Shown: positions 47,938-56,046 of the stretch, piece after piece | How the letters are laid out: every line of letters starts with the position of its first letter | How positions within the stretch are numbered: the first letter of the stretch is position 1 | Source: Polymorphospora lycopeni | GTDB lineage: Bacteria; Actinomycetota; Actinomycetes; Mycobacteriales; Micromonosporaceae | Direction: 5' to 3' | DNA: 64,000 bases | NCBI RefSeq assembly: GCF_042237075.1 | Contig: NZ_JBCGDC010000024.1 | Location: 1 to 64,000, forward strand | The notes under the pieces: generated by a model | The model's input: only the letters and a program-made list of their open reading frames with translations | Databases searched by the model: none | Told to the model about the DNA's origin: nothing | Program-made: the position numbers and the translations under genes

Positions 47938-48885
47938 TCAGCCCACCGCCGCCGGGGCGGGGTCGGGCAGCCAGCCCAGCCCGACCCGGGCCAGGTACGC
48001 CCACCAGCCGGTGTGGCGTCCGTAGCGGCCCCGGATCTCGGCGGCCGACGGCGGCGGATCACCGTAGACCGCCCGGGCGACCAGCTCGAACTGGGCCATC
48101 TCCAGCGGTGCGTCGTCGGGCCGGCCGAGCACCCGCAGCAGCAGCGAATGAGCGGTGAACGGGCCGACGCCCGCGACGCCGAGCAGGGCCGCGCGGACCT
48201 CGTCGTAGGGGGCGGTGTGCAGCCACTCCTCGTCGAGGGCGGCGATCCCCTCGACGACGCCCCGCAGGCGCTCGGTGCGCTGCCGGTGGCCGGTGTAGCC
48301 GGTCAGCTCGTCGTCGGTCAGCCGGGCGATGGTCGCCAGCGAAGGGAACGCGGTGTAGGCGGTGCCGTCGAGCCGGACGGTCGTGCCCAGGTCGGCCATC
48401 AGGCGCCGTTTGCGGGCCGCGGCGAACCACTGCGTGCTGCGCTGGGTGAGCGTGAAGTAGACCGCGCCCTCGGCGAGTGACGCGAACCGGACCTGGTGCA
48501 GGCCGCGAAGCACCGGCAGCAGCGGGGCCATGGCCGGGTCGGTGTCGGCGGCGGCCAGCAGCGGCGCCGGATCGTCCGCCAGGCTGAACCAGCGGGCGAC
48601 CAGCCGCTCGACGGCGCACAGGTCGGCCGGCGCCAGCGGGATGTCGGCGAAGACGGTCAGGGTGACACCGGGCGGGCCGGCGGCCGCGGCGACCTCGACC
48701 ACGACCGCCCGGTCGGGACGGCCGGCGGGAGCGGGGAGCAGCAACGCCTTGCGGACCGCGTCGTCGGTGCGGCGATGGTCGCCGGCGCCCGGGCCGAAGC
48801 CGTCGAGGGCACGCAGGCTCAGGTCGAACGAGAACGGGGGCAGAGCAGGCAGAACGGTCCGATGGACCGCAGGGAGGTCTGTCAT
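47938..48885 (-). CDS. DNA-3-methyladenine glycosylase family protein (AlkA-like)
   Basis: 315 residues from ATG 48885. The helix-hairpin-helix GPD fold is in LLGVAGVGPFTAHSLLLRVL, followed by GRPDDAPLEMAQFELVARAV where the catalytic Asp is expected; the DDAPLE segment offers one, but in a non-standard context. The N-terminal part (FSFDLSLRALDGFGP) resembles the AlkA N-terminal domain. It would excise alkylated bases in base-excision repair, although specificity is unsure. The gene ends next to the unreliable G/C tract. Confidence 0.82.
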   Translation of the reverse strand: MTDLPAVHRTVLPALPPFSFDLSLRALDGFGPGAGDHRRTDDAVRKALLLPAPAGRPDRAVVVEVAAAAGPPGVTLTVFADIPLAPADLCAVERLVARWFSLADDPAPLLAAADTDPAMAPLLPVLRGLHQVRFASLAEGAVYFTLTQRSTQWFAAARKRRLMADLGTTVRLDGTAYTAFPSLATIARLTDDELTGYTGHRQRTERLRGVVEGIAALDEEWLHTAPYDEVRAALLGVAGVGPFTAHSLLLRVLGRPDDAPLEMAQFELVARAVYGDPPPSAAEIRGRYGRHTGWWAYLARVGLGWLPDPAPAAVG

Positions 48886-48923
48886 GCCGGCCAGCATGGG
48901 GCGGTCCTACGACAATCGCCGTT

Positions 48924-48989
48924 CAAGATCGCCGTTTCGGCGCCGAATGTGCACTCGACTGCGTTATCGGCGCCGAAACGGCGATCTTG
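48924..48989. repeat. 23-bp inverted repeat, REP/MITE-like
   Basis: Perfect 23-bp arms at 48924-48946 (beginning CAAGATCGCCGTTTCGGC) and 48967-48989 are separated by 20 bp, in the intergenic space between the glycosylase and NlpC/P60 genes. It is unlike the GC-rich terminators here because no T-run follows. It resembles the short interspersed inverted repeats of actinomycete genomes. Confidence 0.8.
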
Positions 48990-49073
48990 CGGTGTTCGCG
49001 ATCCGGCCACCGGACCGCCCGACGGTCCCCGCGTGCGACTGGCACGGCGGGGCCGCCGGGCGGCAGGAGTGGT

Positions 49074-50036
49074 CTAGCGCACCCGGCCGTAGCCGTACGG
49101 GGGCATCATGTCGACGCTGGAAATCTTGACGCTCTCGCCGAAGGTCGGTGCGTGGATCACCTTGCCGCTGCCGACGAAGATGCCCACGTGGCCGAGGTTG
49201 CTGTAGAAGACCAGGTCACCTGGCTGGAGCGCGCTCCGGCTGATCTTCGCCACCCGGTCCCACTGCATGGCCGCGTTGTGGGGCAGCGACTTGCCGGCCG
49301 CCCGCCACGCCGCCAGCGTCAGACCCGAGCAGTCGTAGCCGTTCGGGCCGGAGGCCGCCCACACGTACGGCTTGCCGATCGCGCCGTACGCGAACCGGAC
49401 CGCGACACCGGCCTGCCCGGAGACCGCCGGGATGCTGCCGGTGTAGGAGCTGCCCGGGTTGGTGGCCGCGCCGTACGCCCGCTCCCGCATCTCGTACAGC
49501 TTCTTGAGGTCGGCCTCGATCTTCTTCTTGCCGGCCTGGAGTTCCTTGGCCTGGGCGGTCTCGCGGGCCAGGGTGGCGTCGAGCCGTGCCTGCTCGTCCA
49601 GGTATTCGCGCTGGGTCGCGGTGAACCCGCTCACCTGCGACTGGCGTTCGCGGGCGAGCTGTTCCAGGGTGCCCAGGCGGTCGACGAGCGACCCGTTCTC
49701 GCTCGCGGTGAGGATCGCCTGGATGGTGTCCAGGCCGCCCGACTTGTAGGCCCGGGCGGCGATCGTGCCGACCTCGACCTCGGTCTGGGCCAACTGCTCC
49801 TGCAGCGGTCCGAGCTTGGCCTCCACCGCGGTCTTGGCCGCCTTGGTTGCCTTGATCTCCTCGTTGAGTTTGTTGTAGGACTCGACGACCTTCTCCAGCT
49901 CGGTCGACGACTTGTTGATCCGCTGCGTCAGCTCGCTGACCGACGGTTCGGCGGCGGCACCCGTGGCGGGTACGACGAGGCCGATGGTGATGCCGGTCAG
50001 GACGACGGCGCGCAGCAGCATCCGGGCGGGCGACAA
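49074..50036 (-). CDS. Secreted NlpC/P60 peptidoglycan hydrolase (RipA-like)
   Basis: 320 residues from TTG 50036, which has GAAAGG 11 bases upstream. A GTG at 50066 in the same frame abuts the riboswitch and leaves no room for a ribosome site; ATG 50021 is a further option. A signal peptide (VVLTGITIGLVVPATGAAA) is followed by a long coiled coil (about 30-200; SSTELEKVVESYNKLNEEIK, LDATLARETAQAKELQAGKK). The C-terminal NlpC/P60 domain has GPNGYDCSGLTLAAWRAAGK (catalytic Cys) and LGHVGIFVGSGKVIHAP (catalytic His). It cuts the D-Glu-mDAP bond of peptidoglycan stems. It is controlled by the c-di-AMP riboswitch directly upstream. Confidence 0.93.
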   Translation of the reverse strand: MSPARMLLRAVVLTGITIGLVVPATGAAAEPSVSELTQRINKSSTELEKVVESYNKLNEEIKATKAAKTAVEAKLGPLQEQLAQTEVEVGTIAARAYKSGGLDTIQAILTASENGSLVDRLGTLEQLARERQSQVSGFTATQREYLDEQARLDATLARETAQAKELQAGKKKIEADLKKLYEMRERAYGAATNPGSSYTGSIPAVSGQAGVAVRFAYGAIGKPYVWAASGPNGYDCSGLTLAAWRAAGKSLPHNAAMQWDRVAKISRSALQPGDLVFYSNLGHVGIFVGSGKVIHAPTFGESVKISSVDMMPPYGYGRVR

Positions 50037-50068
50037 TACAGGCAGAGCCTTTCTTCCCCGGGTCACGC

Positions 50069-50209
50069 CCGATCGACGTGATCCAGCCGCCTACCGGGTT
50101 AGCTGACGGATTCGGGCGGGAAGATCGCCCTACCACGAAACGTGGATTCACCCCTTGGTGCCGGTGGGTTCCCGGTTCACCGGTCCGGTCGACTGCGCAG
50201 CGTGATCGG
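50069..50209 (-). promoter_or_regulatory. ydaO/yuaA c-di-AMP riboswitch
   Basis: Read on the minus strand, the leader contains GGGAACCC, GGGGTGAATCC, GTAGGGCGATCTTCCC and GCCCGAATCCGTCAGCTAAC followed by CCGGTAGGCGG, in the order and spacing of the ydaO/yuaA consensus. CCGATCACG at the 5' end pairs with CGTCGATCGG at the 3' end (one bulge) as P1. It immediately precedes the NlpC/P60 gene, the usual actinomycete target. c-di-AMP binding normally switches expression off. Confidence 0.92.
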
Positions 50210-50774
50210 ATGTCGACAATGGATGACCGGTGATTCGGCGGCGCCGGGCCGGCGCCTCCCGAGGGGGTTGGCTGACGACCGGACCAGCGGCTCCAACCTA
50301 GTCGTGGTCCGGATCAACCGAAAGAGGGCGGCTGCGTGATGTGGAGCGAAGTTGCCTGGTCGGGGCGCGATGTGCTTACTGTCCGTTGTTGTCGCTGCGC
50401 GCTGCGTCGATTGCCGGCTCGATCGGGATCGCGGATGGACCGCGCGGCGGACGCTGCGATCAAAAGTCGATCTTGCCAAGATTGATTGTTGTTTGAGGCT
50501 ATTTGTCGCTCTTGGCGGTATCAATCGGATCAAATGTGTGCAATGTGGTGGCTATGGGTGTCCAGGGGGCCACCTGCCGCCTGTAAAAGTGCCAGGTTGC
50601 ACATTGCCCCCCTTCTCTTTTGGCGCGCGGGTCCACACAATGGTGTTAGGCCGTAAAGGTTTCGCGGAACCGGCGCCGCAACGAGAAGGCGATCGGCACC
50701 TGACTGCCATCAGATGCCGATCTTTCGAACCGCATGTGGATCTTTCGGGACACGTGCCGACCCCAGAACACTGG
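50210..50774. other. Long intergenic region, lower GC, no gene recognised
   Basis: This stretch carries the promoter of the riboswitch transcript (minus strand) and AT-richer DNA near 50461-50530 (TCGATCTTGCCAAGATTGAT). The dyad CCGGACCA (50279-50286) / TGGTCCGG (50305-50312) lies at the left end. The open frame 50352-50783 has no coding character. Two similar GATCTTTCG boxes near 50721 and 50743 may belong to the promoter of the next gene. Confidence 0.55.
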
Positions 50775-50822
50775 CGATTTTGATCTACGTCGATTTTGAT
50801 CTACGTCGCTCTCGATCTGCGT
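50775..50822 (+). repeat. Three 16-bp iterons upstream of DUF6232-like gene
   Basis: CGATTTTGATCTACGT occurs twice in perfect tandem (50775-50790 and 50791-50806), then a degenerate third copy CGCTCTCGATCTGCGT (50807-50822). They are 36 bp before the GTG of the next gene and are candidates for cooperative protein binding. Confidence 0.8.
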
Positions 50823-50857
50823 CGCCGACCCGCGTCACGAGCCCTTGGAGGCATCTC

Positions 50858-51400
50858 GTGAATGCTACCCGCCAACCCACCCGCCCAACAGAGGCCATGT
50901 CCGGAAAGCCCGAATGGGTAACCCGCCGGACACCTGCCACGATCTACCGCCAGCCCGGTCTCTACATCACGACGGAGTGGTTCGTGATCGGCAAACGGCG
51001 CTACCCGATCTGGGAGTTGACCAACCTGCGGACCGGGCGTGGCCGACGGGATCCACTCATCGTCCGGTCGATGCTGGTCACCGCGGCGGTGGTCGCCGGA
51101 ATCGGAGTCACCCTCGGCTTCGTCCGCGAACTCCACACCATCAGCCCCGCCACCTACCTGGCCCTCGGCGCCGCCGCCATGGTGCCCATGCTGACCGCCG
51201 CCGTCGGATACCGGCTGCGGCCCAGGCCGTACGAGCTGTGGGCCGACATCCGCGGCCGGGCGGTCATGGTCTTCAGCACCGACCAGGAACGGGTGTACGG
51301 ACAGGTCTCCCGGGCGTTGCTCCGGGCCAAGGAAGCCGCCCGGTACGGCGGCATCGCCGACCCGCTGGCCGCCGCCGGCCAGTGGCCGACCGTACGCTGA
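50858..51400 (+). CDS. DUF6232-like membrane protein
   Basis: 180 residues from GTG 50858 with TTGGAGG upstream. A soluble N-terminal part has YRQPGLYITTEWFVIGKRRY and PIWELTNLRTGRG. Two membrane helices follow (MLVTAAVVAGIGVTLGFV and YLALGAAAMVPMLTAAVGYR), then a short C-terminal domain (ELWADIRGRAVMVFSTDQER). This order is typical of the DUF6232 family of actinomycetes, whose function is unknown. Three 16-bp iterons precede the gene. Confidence 0.75.
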   Translation: MNATRQPTRPTEAMSGKPEWVTRRTPATIYRQPGLYITTEWFVIGKRRYPIWELTNLRTGRGRRDPLIVRSMLVTAAVVAGIGVTLGFVRELHTISPATYLALGAAAMVPMLTAAVGYRLRPRPYELWADIRGRAVMVFSTDQERVYGQVSRALLRAKEAARYGGIADPLAAAGQWPTVR

Positions 51401-51467
51401 CCGCACCACGACGCGGACGGATCCCTGCCGGATCCGTCCGCGTCCGCGTGTCCGGCCCACCCCGGGC

Positions 51468-52331
51468 TCAGCCGAGGTCGTCGGCGATCCGCGCGATGCG
51501 CGCGAGCGACGCCGCCGGCTCCAGCGACATGCCCTGGAGGGTCCGGAAGGCAGCCACGTAGGGCTCCACCGTGTCCGACGTGTCGGTCAGGTCCTGCGAC
51601 AGTGGACTGCCGACGAAGACCACGTCGGTGTCACCCGTACCCGGGAACCGGACGACGATGAACGGGGCGCGTACCGCGTAGTCCGGCACCTGGAACGGCA
51701 GCACCTGGATCGTGATGTTGGACCTGCGGCCGGCCTCGACGAGATGCCGCAACTGCTCGCGCAGGCAGGGCGCCCCGCCGGTCTGCCGGTGCAGCACCGA
51801 CTCGTCGAGTACGACCTCGATGGACGGCGGGTCGGCCCGGTCCAGCACCTCGTGCCGGCGGCGTGCCCGTACGTCGTCGACGATGTCGAGATCGAACGGC
51901 TCCACCGCGAAGCGCAACGAGGCGACGGTGCTGGCCCGCGCGTACGCGTCGGTCTGCAACAGCCCCGGAATCCCGACCGACTGGAAGACCAGCAGGCTCG
52001 ACGCCTCGACCTCGAGCCCGATGTACGACAGGTACGGCGCCGGCAGCCCGTCGCGGTATCGCGACCACCAGGCCCGGCGACGGGAGACCCGGGCCAGGGC
52101 GACCAGCTCCGCGACCTGCTCGGAGTCGGTCAGCCGGTAGTGGCTGATCAGCGCCTTCACGTCGTTGGTGGAGACGGAGACGGCGCCGGCCTCGATCCGG
52201 ATCACCTTGGACAGCGACCAGTCCATGGCGTCGGCGACCTGTTCCTGGGTGAGGCCGGCACCCTCCCGGGCCGCCCGCAGTGCCGAGCGCAGTCGCCGGC
52301 GTCCGATCGTCGCTCCGTGTAGCGCGGTCAT
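51468..52331 (-). CDS. XRE-type regulator with DUF5753
   Basis: 287 residues from ATG 52331. The N-terminal helix-turn-helix is SALRAAREGAGLTQEQVADA with MDWSLSKVIRIEAGAVSVS. The DUF5753 domain has FQSVGIPGLLQTDAYARA, RRRHEVLDRADPPSIEVVLD, ESVLHRQTGGAPCLREQLRH and YVAAFRTLQGMSLEPAASL. In Streptomyces such proteins (for example WhiJ-like) repress development or antibiotic genes and work with small DUF397 proteins. It is a close paralogue of the next gene and lies 35 bp downstream of it, so the two form an operon. Confidence 0.93.
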   Translation of the reverse strand: MTALHGATIGRRRLRSALRAAREGAGLTQEQVADAMDWSLSKVIRIEAGAVSVSTNDVKALISHYRLTDSEQVAELVALARVSRRRAWWSRYRDGLPAPYLSYIGLEVEASSLLVFQSVGIPGLLQTDAYARASTVASLRFAVEPFDLDIVDDVRARRRHEVLDRADPPSIEVVLDESVLHRQTGGAPCLREQLRHLVEAGRRSNITIQVLPFQVPDYAVRAPFIVVRFPGTGDTDVVFVGSPLSQDLTDTSDTVEPYVAAFRTLQGMSLEPAASLARIARIADDLG

Positions 52332-52366
52332 CGGTGGCCTCCTCACCGAACCGGAGCCGGGGATCG

Positions 52367-53242
52367 TCAGCCGATCTGGCGGGCGATCCGGTCGATCGTG
52401 GCGATCGACTCGTCGCGCCCGAGGGACATCTCCCGGAGCCGCTGGAACGTCTGTTGGTAGGGCGCCACGAGGTCGGGCCGGTCGACGATGTCCTGGGCCA
52501 GCACGCCCTCGAGGTAGACGACCGGAGCGTCGTCGGAGCCGGAAAAGTCCAGCACGATGAACGATCCCTGACTGGCGTACGTGCCTGCGGTGAAGGGCAG
52601 CACCTGGATGTTCATGCTGGGTTCGCTGCCCATCGCGACCAGATGCCGCAGCTGCTCGCGGATGCAGGCCGGCCCGCCGGTCTGCCGGTGCAGCACCGCC
52701 TCGTCGAGCACGACGTTCACCTGTGGCGGCTCGGGGCGGCTGAGCATCTCGCGTTGGCGGCGCATCCGGACCGCCACCCTCGTTTCGATCTCGCTTTCGT
52801 CGATCGGGAAGACGGTCGAGGTCGTGGCGGCCGCGGCGACGGTCGCCCGTGCGTATCCCTCGGTCTGCAGCAGTCCGGGGATGCCGGAGGACTGGAAGAA
52901 CGAGAGGGTGGACGCCTCGAGTTCCAGCCCGATGTAGGCGATGAAGGGGGCGGGCAGGGTTTCCTTGTACTGCGACCACCAGGTCCGCCGGCGGGCGACC
53001 CTGGCCAGTTCCAGCAGTTCCGAGACCTGCTCGGGATCGGTCAGCCGGTAGTGGCTCAACAGCGCCTTGAGGTCGTTGGTCGAGATCGACACGGTCCCGG
53101 CCTCGATCCGGATCAGCTTGGACAGCGACCAGTCCATCGCGCCGATGACCTGTTCCTGGGTGTAGCCCGCCCTCTCACGGGCCGCGCGTAGCGCTGACCT
53201 CAGCCGCCGTCGTCCGACCGTCGGTCCGTGCACCGTCGTCAT
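52367..53242 (-). CDS. XRE-type regulator with DUF5753, paralogue
   Basis: 291 residues from ATG 53242. The HTH is SALRAARERAGYTQEQVIGA with MDWSLSKLIRIEAGTVSIS; DUF5753 has FQSSGIPGLLQTEGYARATV, DEAVLHRQTGGPACIREQLR and QTFQRLREMSLGRDESIATI. It is the first gene of the pair and is divergent from the DUF397 genes. Two tandem palindromes lie just upstream at 53290-53360, a probable autoregulatory site. Confidence 0.93.
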   Translation of the reverse strand: MTTVHGPTVGRRRLRSALRAARERAGYTQEQVIGAMDWSLSKLIRIEAGTVSISTNDLKALLSHYRLTDPEQVSELLELARVARRRTWWSQYKETLPAPFIAYIGLELEASTLSFFQSSGIPGLLQTEGYARATVAAAATTSTVFPIDESEIETRVAVRMRRQREMLSRPEPPQVNVVLDEAVLHRQTGGPACIREQLRHLVAMGSEPSMNIQVLPFTAGTYASQGSFIVLDFSGSDDAPVVYLEGVLAQDIVDRPDLVAPYQQTFQRLREMSLGRDESIATIDRIARQIG

Positions 53243-53289
53243 TCGCTCAGCCTCCGTGCGCGCGCGATGCACAACCGCGCCGGTTCTGC

Positions 53290-53360
53290 TGCTCGAGCGG
53301 GTGCCGCTCGGGCAAAATCCGCCACTGCTCGAGCGGGTGCCGCTCGGGCAAATCCGCCAC
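53290..53360. repeat. Tandem 35/36-bp repeat, each with a palindrome
   Basis: Two nearly identical head-to-tail units (53290-53325 and 53326-53360) differ by one A. Each contains the perfect dyad CGAGCGGGTGCCGCTCG (53294-53310 and 53330-53346). They lie 48 bp upstream of the XRE/DUF5753 start. A further dyad, AACCTGC/GCAGGTT at 53373-53403, follows. The rest of 53404-53688 has no recognised gene. Confidence 0.85.
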
Positions 53361-53688
53361 CTGGCTAGCCGCAACCTGCCACATAGCGAGTCCTGTGCAG
53401 GTTACACCCGTCGTCGTCGCCTTTTCCAGGGTCTTTGCGCCCCGCGCGTCATCGGCCTCTCGCCCGGCTAGATCAACTGTTCGGGTTCGGGTGGTGGGTA
53501 ATCGTGATCGTCGGTAGTCGGACCGGGTGCTTTGGCGGGTGCTTTCCGGGGCCGAACGGTTCCGTACGGTGTTTTTGAAAACCGCCCTCCGCGTGTCGAC
53601 GTATTGCGGGCGGTCGGGAAGTAGGCTGCCGCCTGGTGGCATCCGGCCACGTTTGAGATCACGGCAAAACGTAGAGGGAGCTAGAAGG

Positions 53689-53889
53689 ATGGCTCAGGCA
53701 GGTCCTGCCATAGGCGAGTGGGTAAAAAGCAGCCGGTGCGAGGCGCACAACTGCGTGGAGGTTGCTCGCCGTAGTGGTGAGGTCGCGGTCAGGAACAGTG
53801 CGCTTCCGGTGGACCAGGTGACCTTCACCGAATCTGTCTGGGCGGATTTCATCGCCGGTGTTCGGGCCGGCGGATTTGATCTTCGATAG
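53689..53889 (+). CDS. DUF397 small protein
   Basis: 66 residues from ATG 53689. DUF397 pattern: GEWVKSSRCEAHNCVEVARR, EVAVRNSALP, then VTFTESVWADFIAGVRAGGF. These small proteins are usually encoded beside XRE/DUF5753 regulators and are thought to be their antagonists or partners in development control. It is divergent from the two DUF5753 genes. Confidence 0.92.
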   Translation: MAQAGPAIGEWVKSSRCEAHNCVEVARRSGEVAVRNSALPVDQVTFTESVWADFIAGVRAGGFDLR

Positions 53890-54102
53890 GTACTGACGCA
53901 CCCAGACGACGGTCGGCGGGCCATTCCACGCCCGCCGGCCGTGCCAACTCCCTCCCGAGAACTCCCGAACACCTTCTGAGCAGGGAACTCATTCACTCAC
54001 GTGAGCGACCTTTACCGCTTGTGGCCGTCGTGCAGAATTGACGGTGACGGCGGAGGTGTGGATGGCACACCACGCTTTCGCCTGAACCGGGGGGAGGGAC
54101 AG

Positions 54103-54300
54103 GTGAATGTGATGGACCAGCCAGCAATGTGGCGGCGGAGCCGTCGCTGCGAGTCGCACAACTGCGTCGAGGTGGCCTACCGGTCCGGGCAGGTGCTCGT
54201 ACGCAATTCGCAGTACCCCGACGGGGGGGTTCTCGCGATCGACCCGGACAGTTGGACCAGTTTCTGTGTCGCACTCAGGACGGGAGAGTTGCACGGCTGA
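54103..54300 (+). CDS. DUF397 small protein, second copy
   Basis: 65 residues from GTG 54103 with GGGGAGGGAC upstream; GTG 54109 and ATG 54112 are in frame. DUF397 pattern: WRRSRRCESHNCVEVAYRSG, VLVRNSQYPDGGVLAIDPDS and WTSFCVALRTGEL. Two DUF397 genes face two DUF5753 genes, suggesting duplication of a whole regulator-partner cassette. It keeps its own ribosome site 213 bp after the first copy. Confidence 0.92.
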   Translation: MNVMDQPAMWRRSRRCESHNCVEVAYRSGQVLVRNSQYPDGGVLAIDPDSWTSFCVALRTGELHG

Positions 54301-54380
54301 CCGTGCGACGGAAGTGACCCGGGTGCCGGTGGTCGGCCGGCGTCGTCGCCGACCGCTCACCGGCATCAGTCCGAAGCGGG

Positions 54381-54692
54381 TCAGCTGGCGGCGGGCTGCG
54401 GCTCACGCACCCATCTCGCGACGACCCGCTCGGCCCAGAAAGACACGAACGGCACGGTTCCGGCCAGCATGACCAGTGCCATCCTGCTCAGCGGCCACTC
54501 GGCCCGCCGCCCCAGGTCGAAGGCGGCCACCAGGTAGACCATGTAGAGGAAGCCGTGCCCGGGGCCGATCGTCTCGACGACGATCGGGTCGTCCCAGAGG
54601 TACTTCATCGGCATACCGACCACCACGAGCGCGATCAGCACGACACCCACGATGTAGGCGATCACGCGGTATCGGGTCAGGGCTCCGCCCAC
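54381..54692 (-). CDS. DUF3817 membrane protein
   Basis: 103 residues from GTG 54692 with GGAGAGGA upstream. Three helices: YRVIAYIVGVVLIALVVVGM, GPGHGFLYMVYLVAAFDLG and LVMLAGTVPFVSFWAERVV. The GPGHGFLYMVY core is the DUF3817 signature. Function unknown. The next gene upstream on the same strand is another membrane protein, 38 bp away, so the two are probably in one operon. Confidence 0.9.
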   Translation of the reverse strand: MGGALTRYRVIAYIVGVVLIALVVVGMPMKYLWDDPIVVETIGPGHGFLYMVYLVAAFDLGRRAEWPLSRMALVMLAGTVPFVSFWAERVVARWVREPQPAAS

Positions 54693-54730
54693 GGTGTTCC
54701 TCTCCTTCTTGTCCTTCTCGCTGCCCGGGG

Positions 54731-55201
54731 TCAGCCGGGGTAGTCGCTGATGCGCGCGTCGGGGTTGGCGTTACGCCAGGCCAGATAGCGGTTGTACTCG
54801 TCCAGCTCCGGGTCCTCGTCCGCGGTGGTGGTCCGGCGGACGGCGCGTACCGGCCGGCGGATGCCAGCCGCGCCGCCGGGCCCGCGGGCATCGGCGGGCG
54901 CACCCACCGGCCCGGCCACGCCGGTCGCGGCCAGTGGCCGGGCCGGTTCGGCGGTGTCCAGCGGGCCGGGGGCGGAATCGGTGTCGGGGGAGTCGCCGCG
55001 CAGGGTGTGCCGTACCTCGCGGATCCATACGAAGATCACGAAGCCGGCGAAGACCGGCCATTCCACGGCGTACGCCCAGCTCAGGGCGTTGCCGGCGACG
55101 GCCCGGCTGATCTGCCACCAGCCGAGCGCGCTGAAGGCGACCACGAGCGCGACCGCGCCGACATGCCGGGCGATCCACGACGGGGTCAACAGCCGCTTCA
55201 T
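54731..55201 (-). CDS. Two-helix membrane protein, unknown function
   Basis: 156 residues from ATG 55201. Two hydrophobic segments near the N-terminus (HVGAVALVVAFSALGWWQIS and YAVEWPVFAGFVIFVWIREV) are followed by an 80-residue disordered Pro/Ala/Gly/Asp tail. It ends with DPELDEYNRYLAWRNANPDA, a short motif that appears conserved in actinomycete relatives. It is often adjacent to DUF3817 genes. Function unknown. Confidence 0.75.
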   Translation of the reverse strand: MKRLLTPSWIARHVGAVALVVAFSALGWWQISRAVAGNALSWAYAVEWPVFAGFVIFVWIREVRHTLRGDSPDTDSAPGPLDTAEPARPLAATGVAGPVGAPADARGPGGAAGIRRPVRAVRRTTTADEDPELDEYNRYLAWRNANPDARISDYPG

Positions 55202-55338
55202 GGCCACGAGCGTACCGGTGGCGGCGGACGGTCTCCGACGCGCCGTCGTAGTTGGTGTCCGCGCGGGCGGGTTTGGCGCCGTGTGCTCCGGGCAACCATC
55301 CCGGAAAGACGCACGGTAACGAGACACCGGGAGCGACG

Positions 55339-55653
55339 ATGACCGAATCAGTACGCGACGTGAGCCCGGAGCAACGGATCGGGGAGTGGGACGGCGACCA
55401 CATCCGCGACGGGGTCGGCACCGCGACCGGTCTCGCCGAGGACGAGATCGGGATCGACCCGACCACCCTTCCCGAAGAGGACCTGATCCGCGAGATGAGC
55501 AGCCTGCACCGGACCCGGCTCGACACCCTGCGGCACGCCCCCGACAGCGCGCTCGCCACCCACCTGCGGCGGACGGCGGAACTGGAGACCGAATACCTGG
55601 CCCGGCATCCCGGCCGCGAGGTCGACGCCGGGCGCCTGCGCGGCGGGTTCTGA
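55339..55653 (+). CDS. DUF6158-like small acidic protein
   Basis: 104 residues from ATG 55339, with GGGAGCGACG just before. The sequence is hydrophilic: DEIGIDPTTLPEEDLIREMS, SLHRTRLDTLRHAPDSALAT and HLRRTAELETEYLARHPGRE. This order fits the DUF6158 family of small actinomycete proteins. The stop and the next ATG are 1 bp apart, so they are co-translated. Function unknown. Confidence 0.75.
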   Translation: MTESVRDVSPEQRIGEWDGDHIRDGVGTATGLAEDEIGIDPTTLPEEDLIREMSSLHRTRLDTLRHAPDSALATHLRRTAELETEYLARHPGREVDAGRLRGGF

Positions 55654-55654
55654 C

Positions 55655-56026
55655 ATGCCGGTCGACACCCAGCGGAGCATGTCCGCGCCCCCCGAGGTGG
55701 TCTTCAACACCGCGACCGACCCCGACCGGATGGGTGCCTGGCTGCCCGAGCCGCTGCTGAAAGCGGACCACCGGACGCCGACCGACCAGTCGATGCAGGC
55801 TCGCTGGGACACGGCCGCTGACGACGGTCCTGGGACGTCACCCGCATCAGGCGGGCGCAACTGGTCGGCGCTCCTACGGGTCGAGGACGTACCGGCGGGT
55901 GGTGCGCTGGTGCGGCTCCGGCTCGACGCCGACGCCGACACCCCGCCCGACCGGCTGACCGGGATCGCCGAGGAGGCGCTGACCTGTCTCGCCCGCGAGG
56001 TCGCCGACAACCTCACCGCCGGCTGA
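55655..56026 (+). CDS. SRPBCC/START-like protein
   Basis: 123 residues from ATG 55655. The N-terminal PVDTQRSMSAPPEVVFNTAT and DPDRMGAWLPEPLLKA show the typical polyketide-cyclase/START beginning (strand, then x-APPExVF-x-A-T-D-P-x-R). The C-terminal helix is LTGIAEEALTCLAREVADNL. The fold makes a cavity for a small hydrophobic ligand. It lies between a DUF6158-like gene and a DUF1360 gene on the same strand. Confidence 0.75.
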   Translation: MPVDTQRSMSAPPEVVFNTATDPDRMGAWLPEPLLKADHRTPTDQSMQARWDTAADDGPGTSPASGGRNWSALLRVEDVPAGGALVRLRLDADADTPPDRLTGIAEEALTCLAREVADNLTAG

Positions 56027-56046
56027 TCACCACTGGGAGTACCCAC

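Noticed and set aside
47764..48480. Proline/glycine-rich open frames across the G/C tract
   Set aside because: They come from the artefactual homopolymers and overlap the glycosylase gene.
50352..50783. 143-codon plus-strand frame with several Cys residues
   Set aside because: No ribosome site, unusual composition for this genome, no family resemblance, and it ends inside the iteron region.
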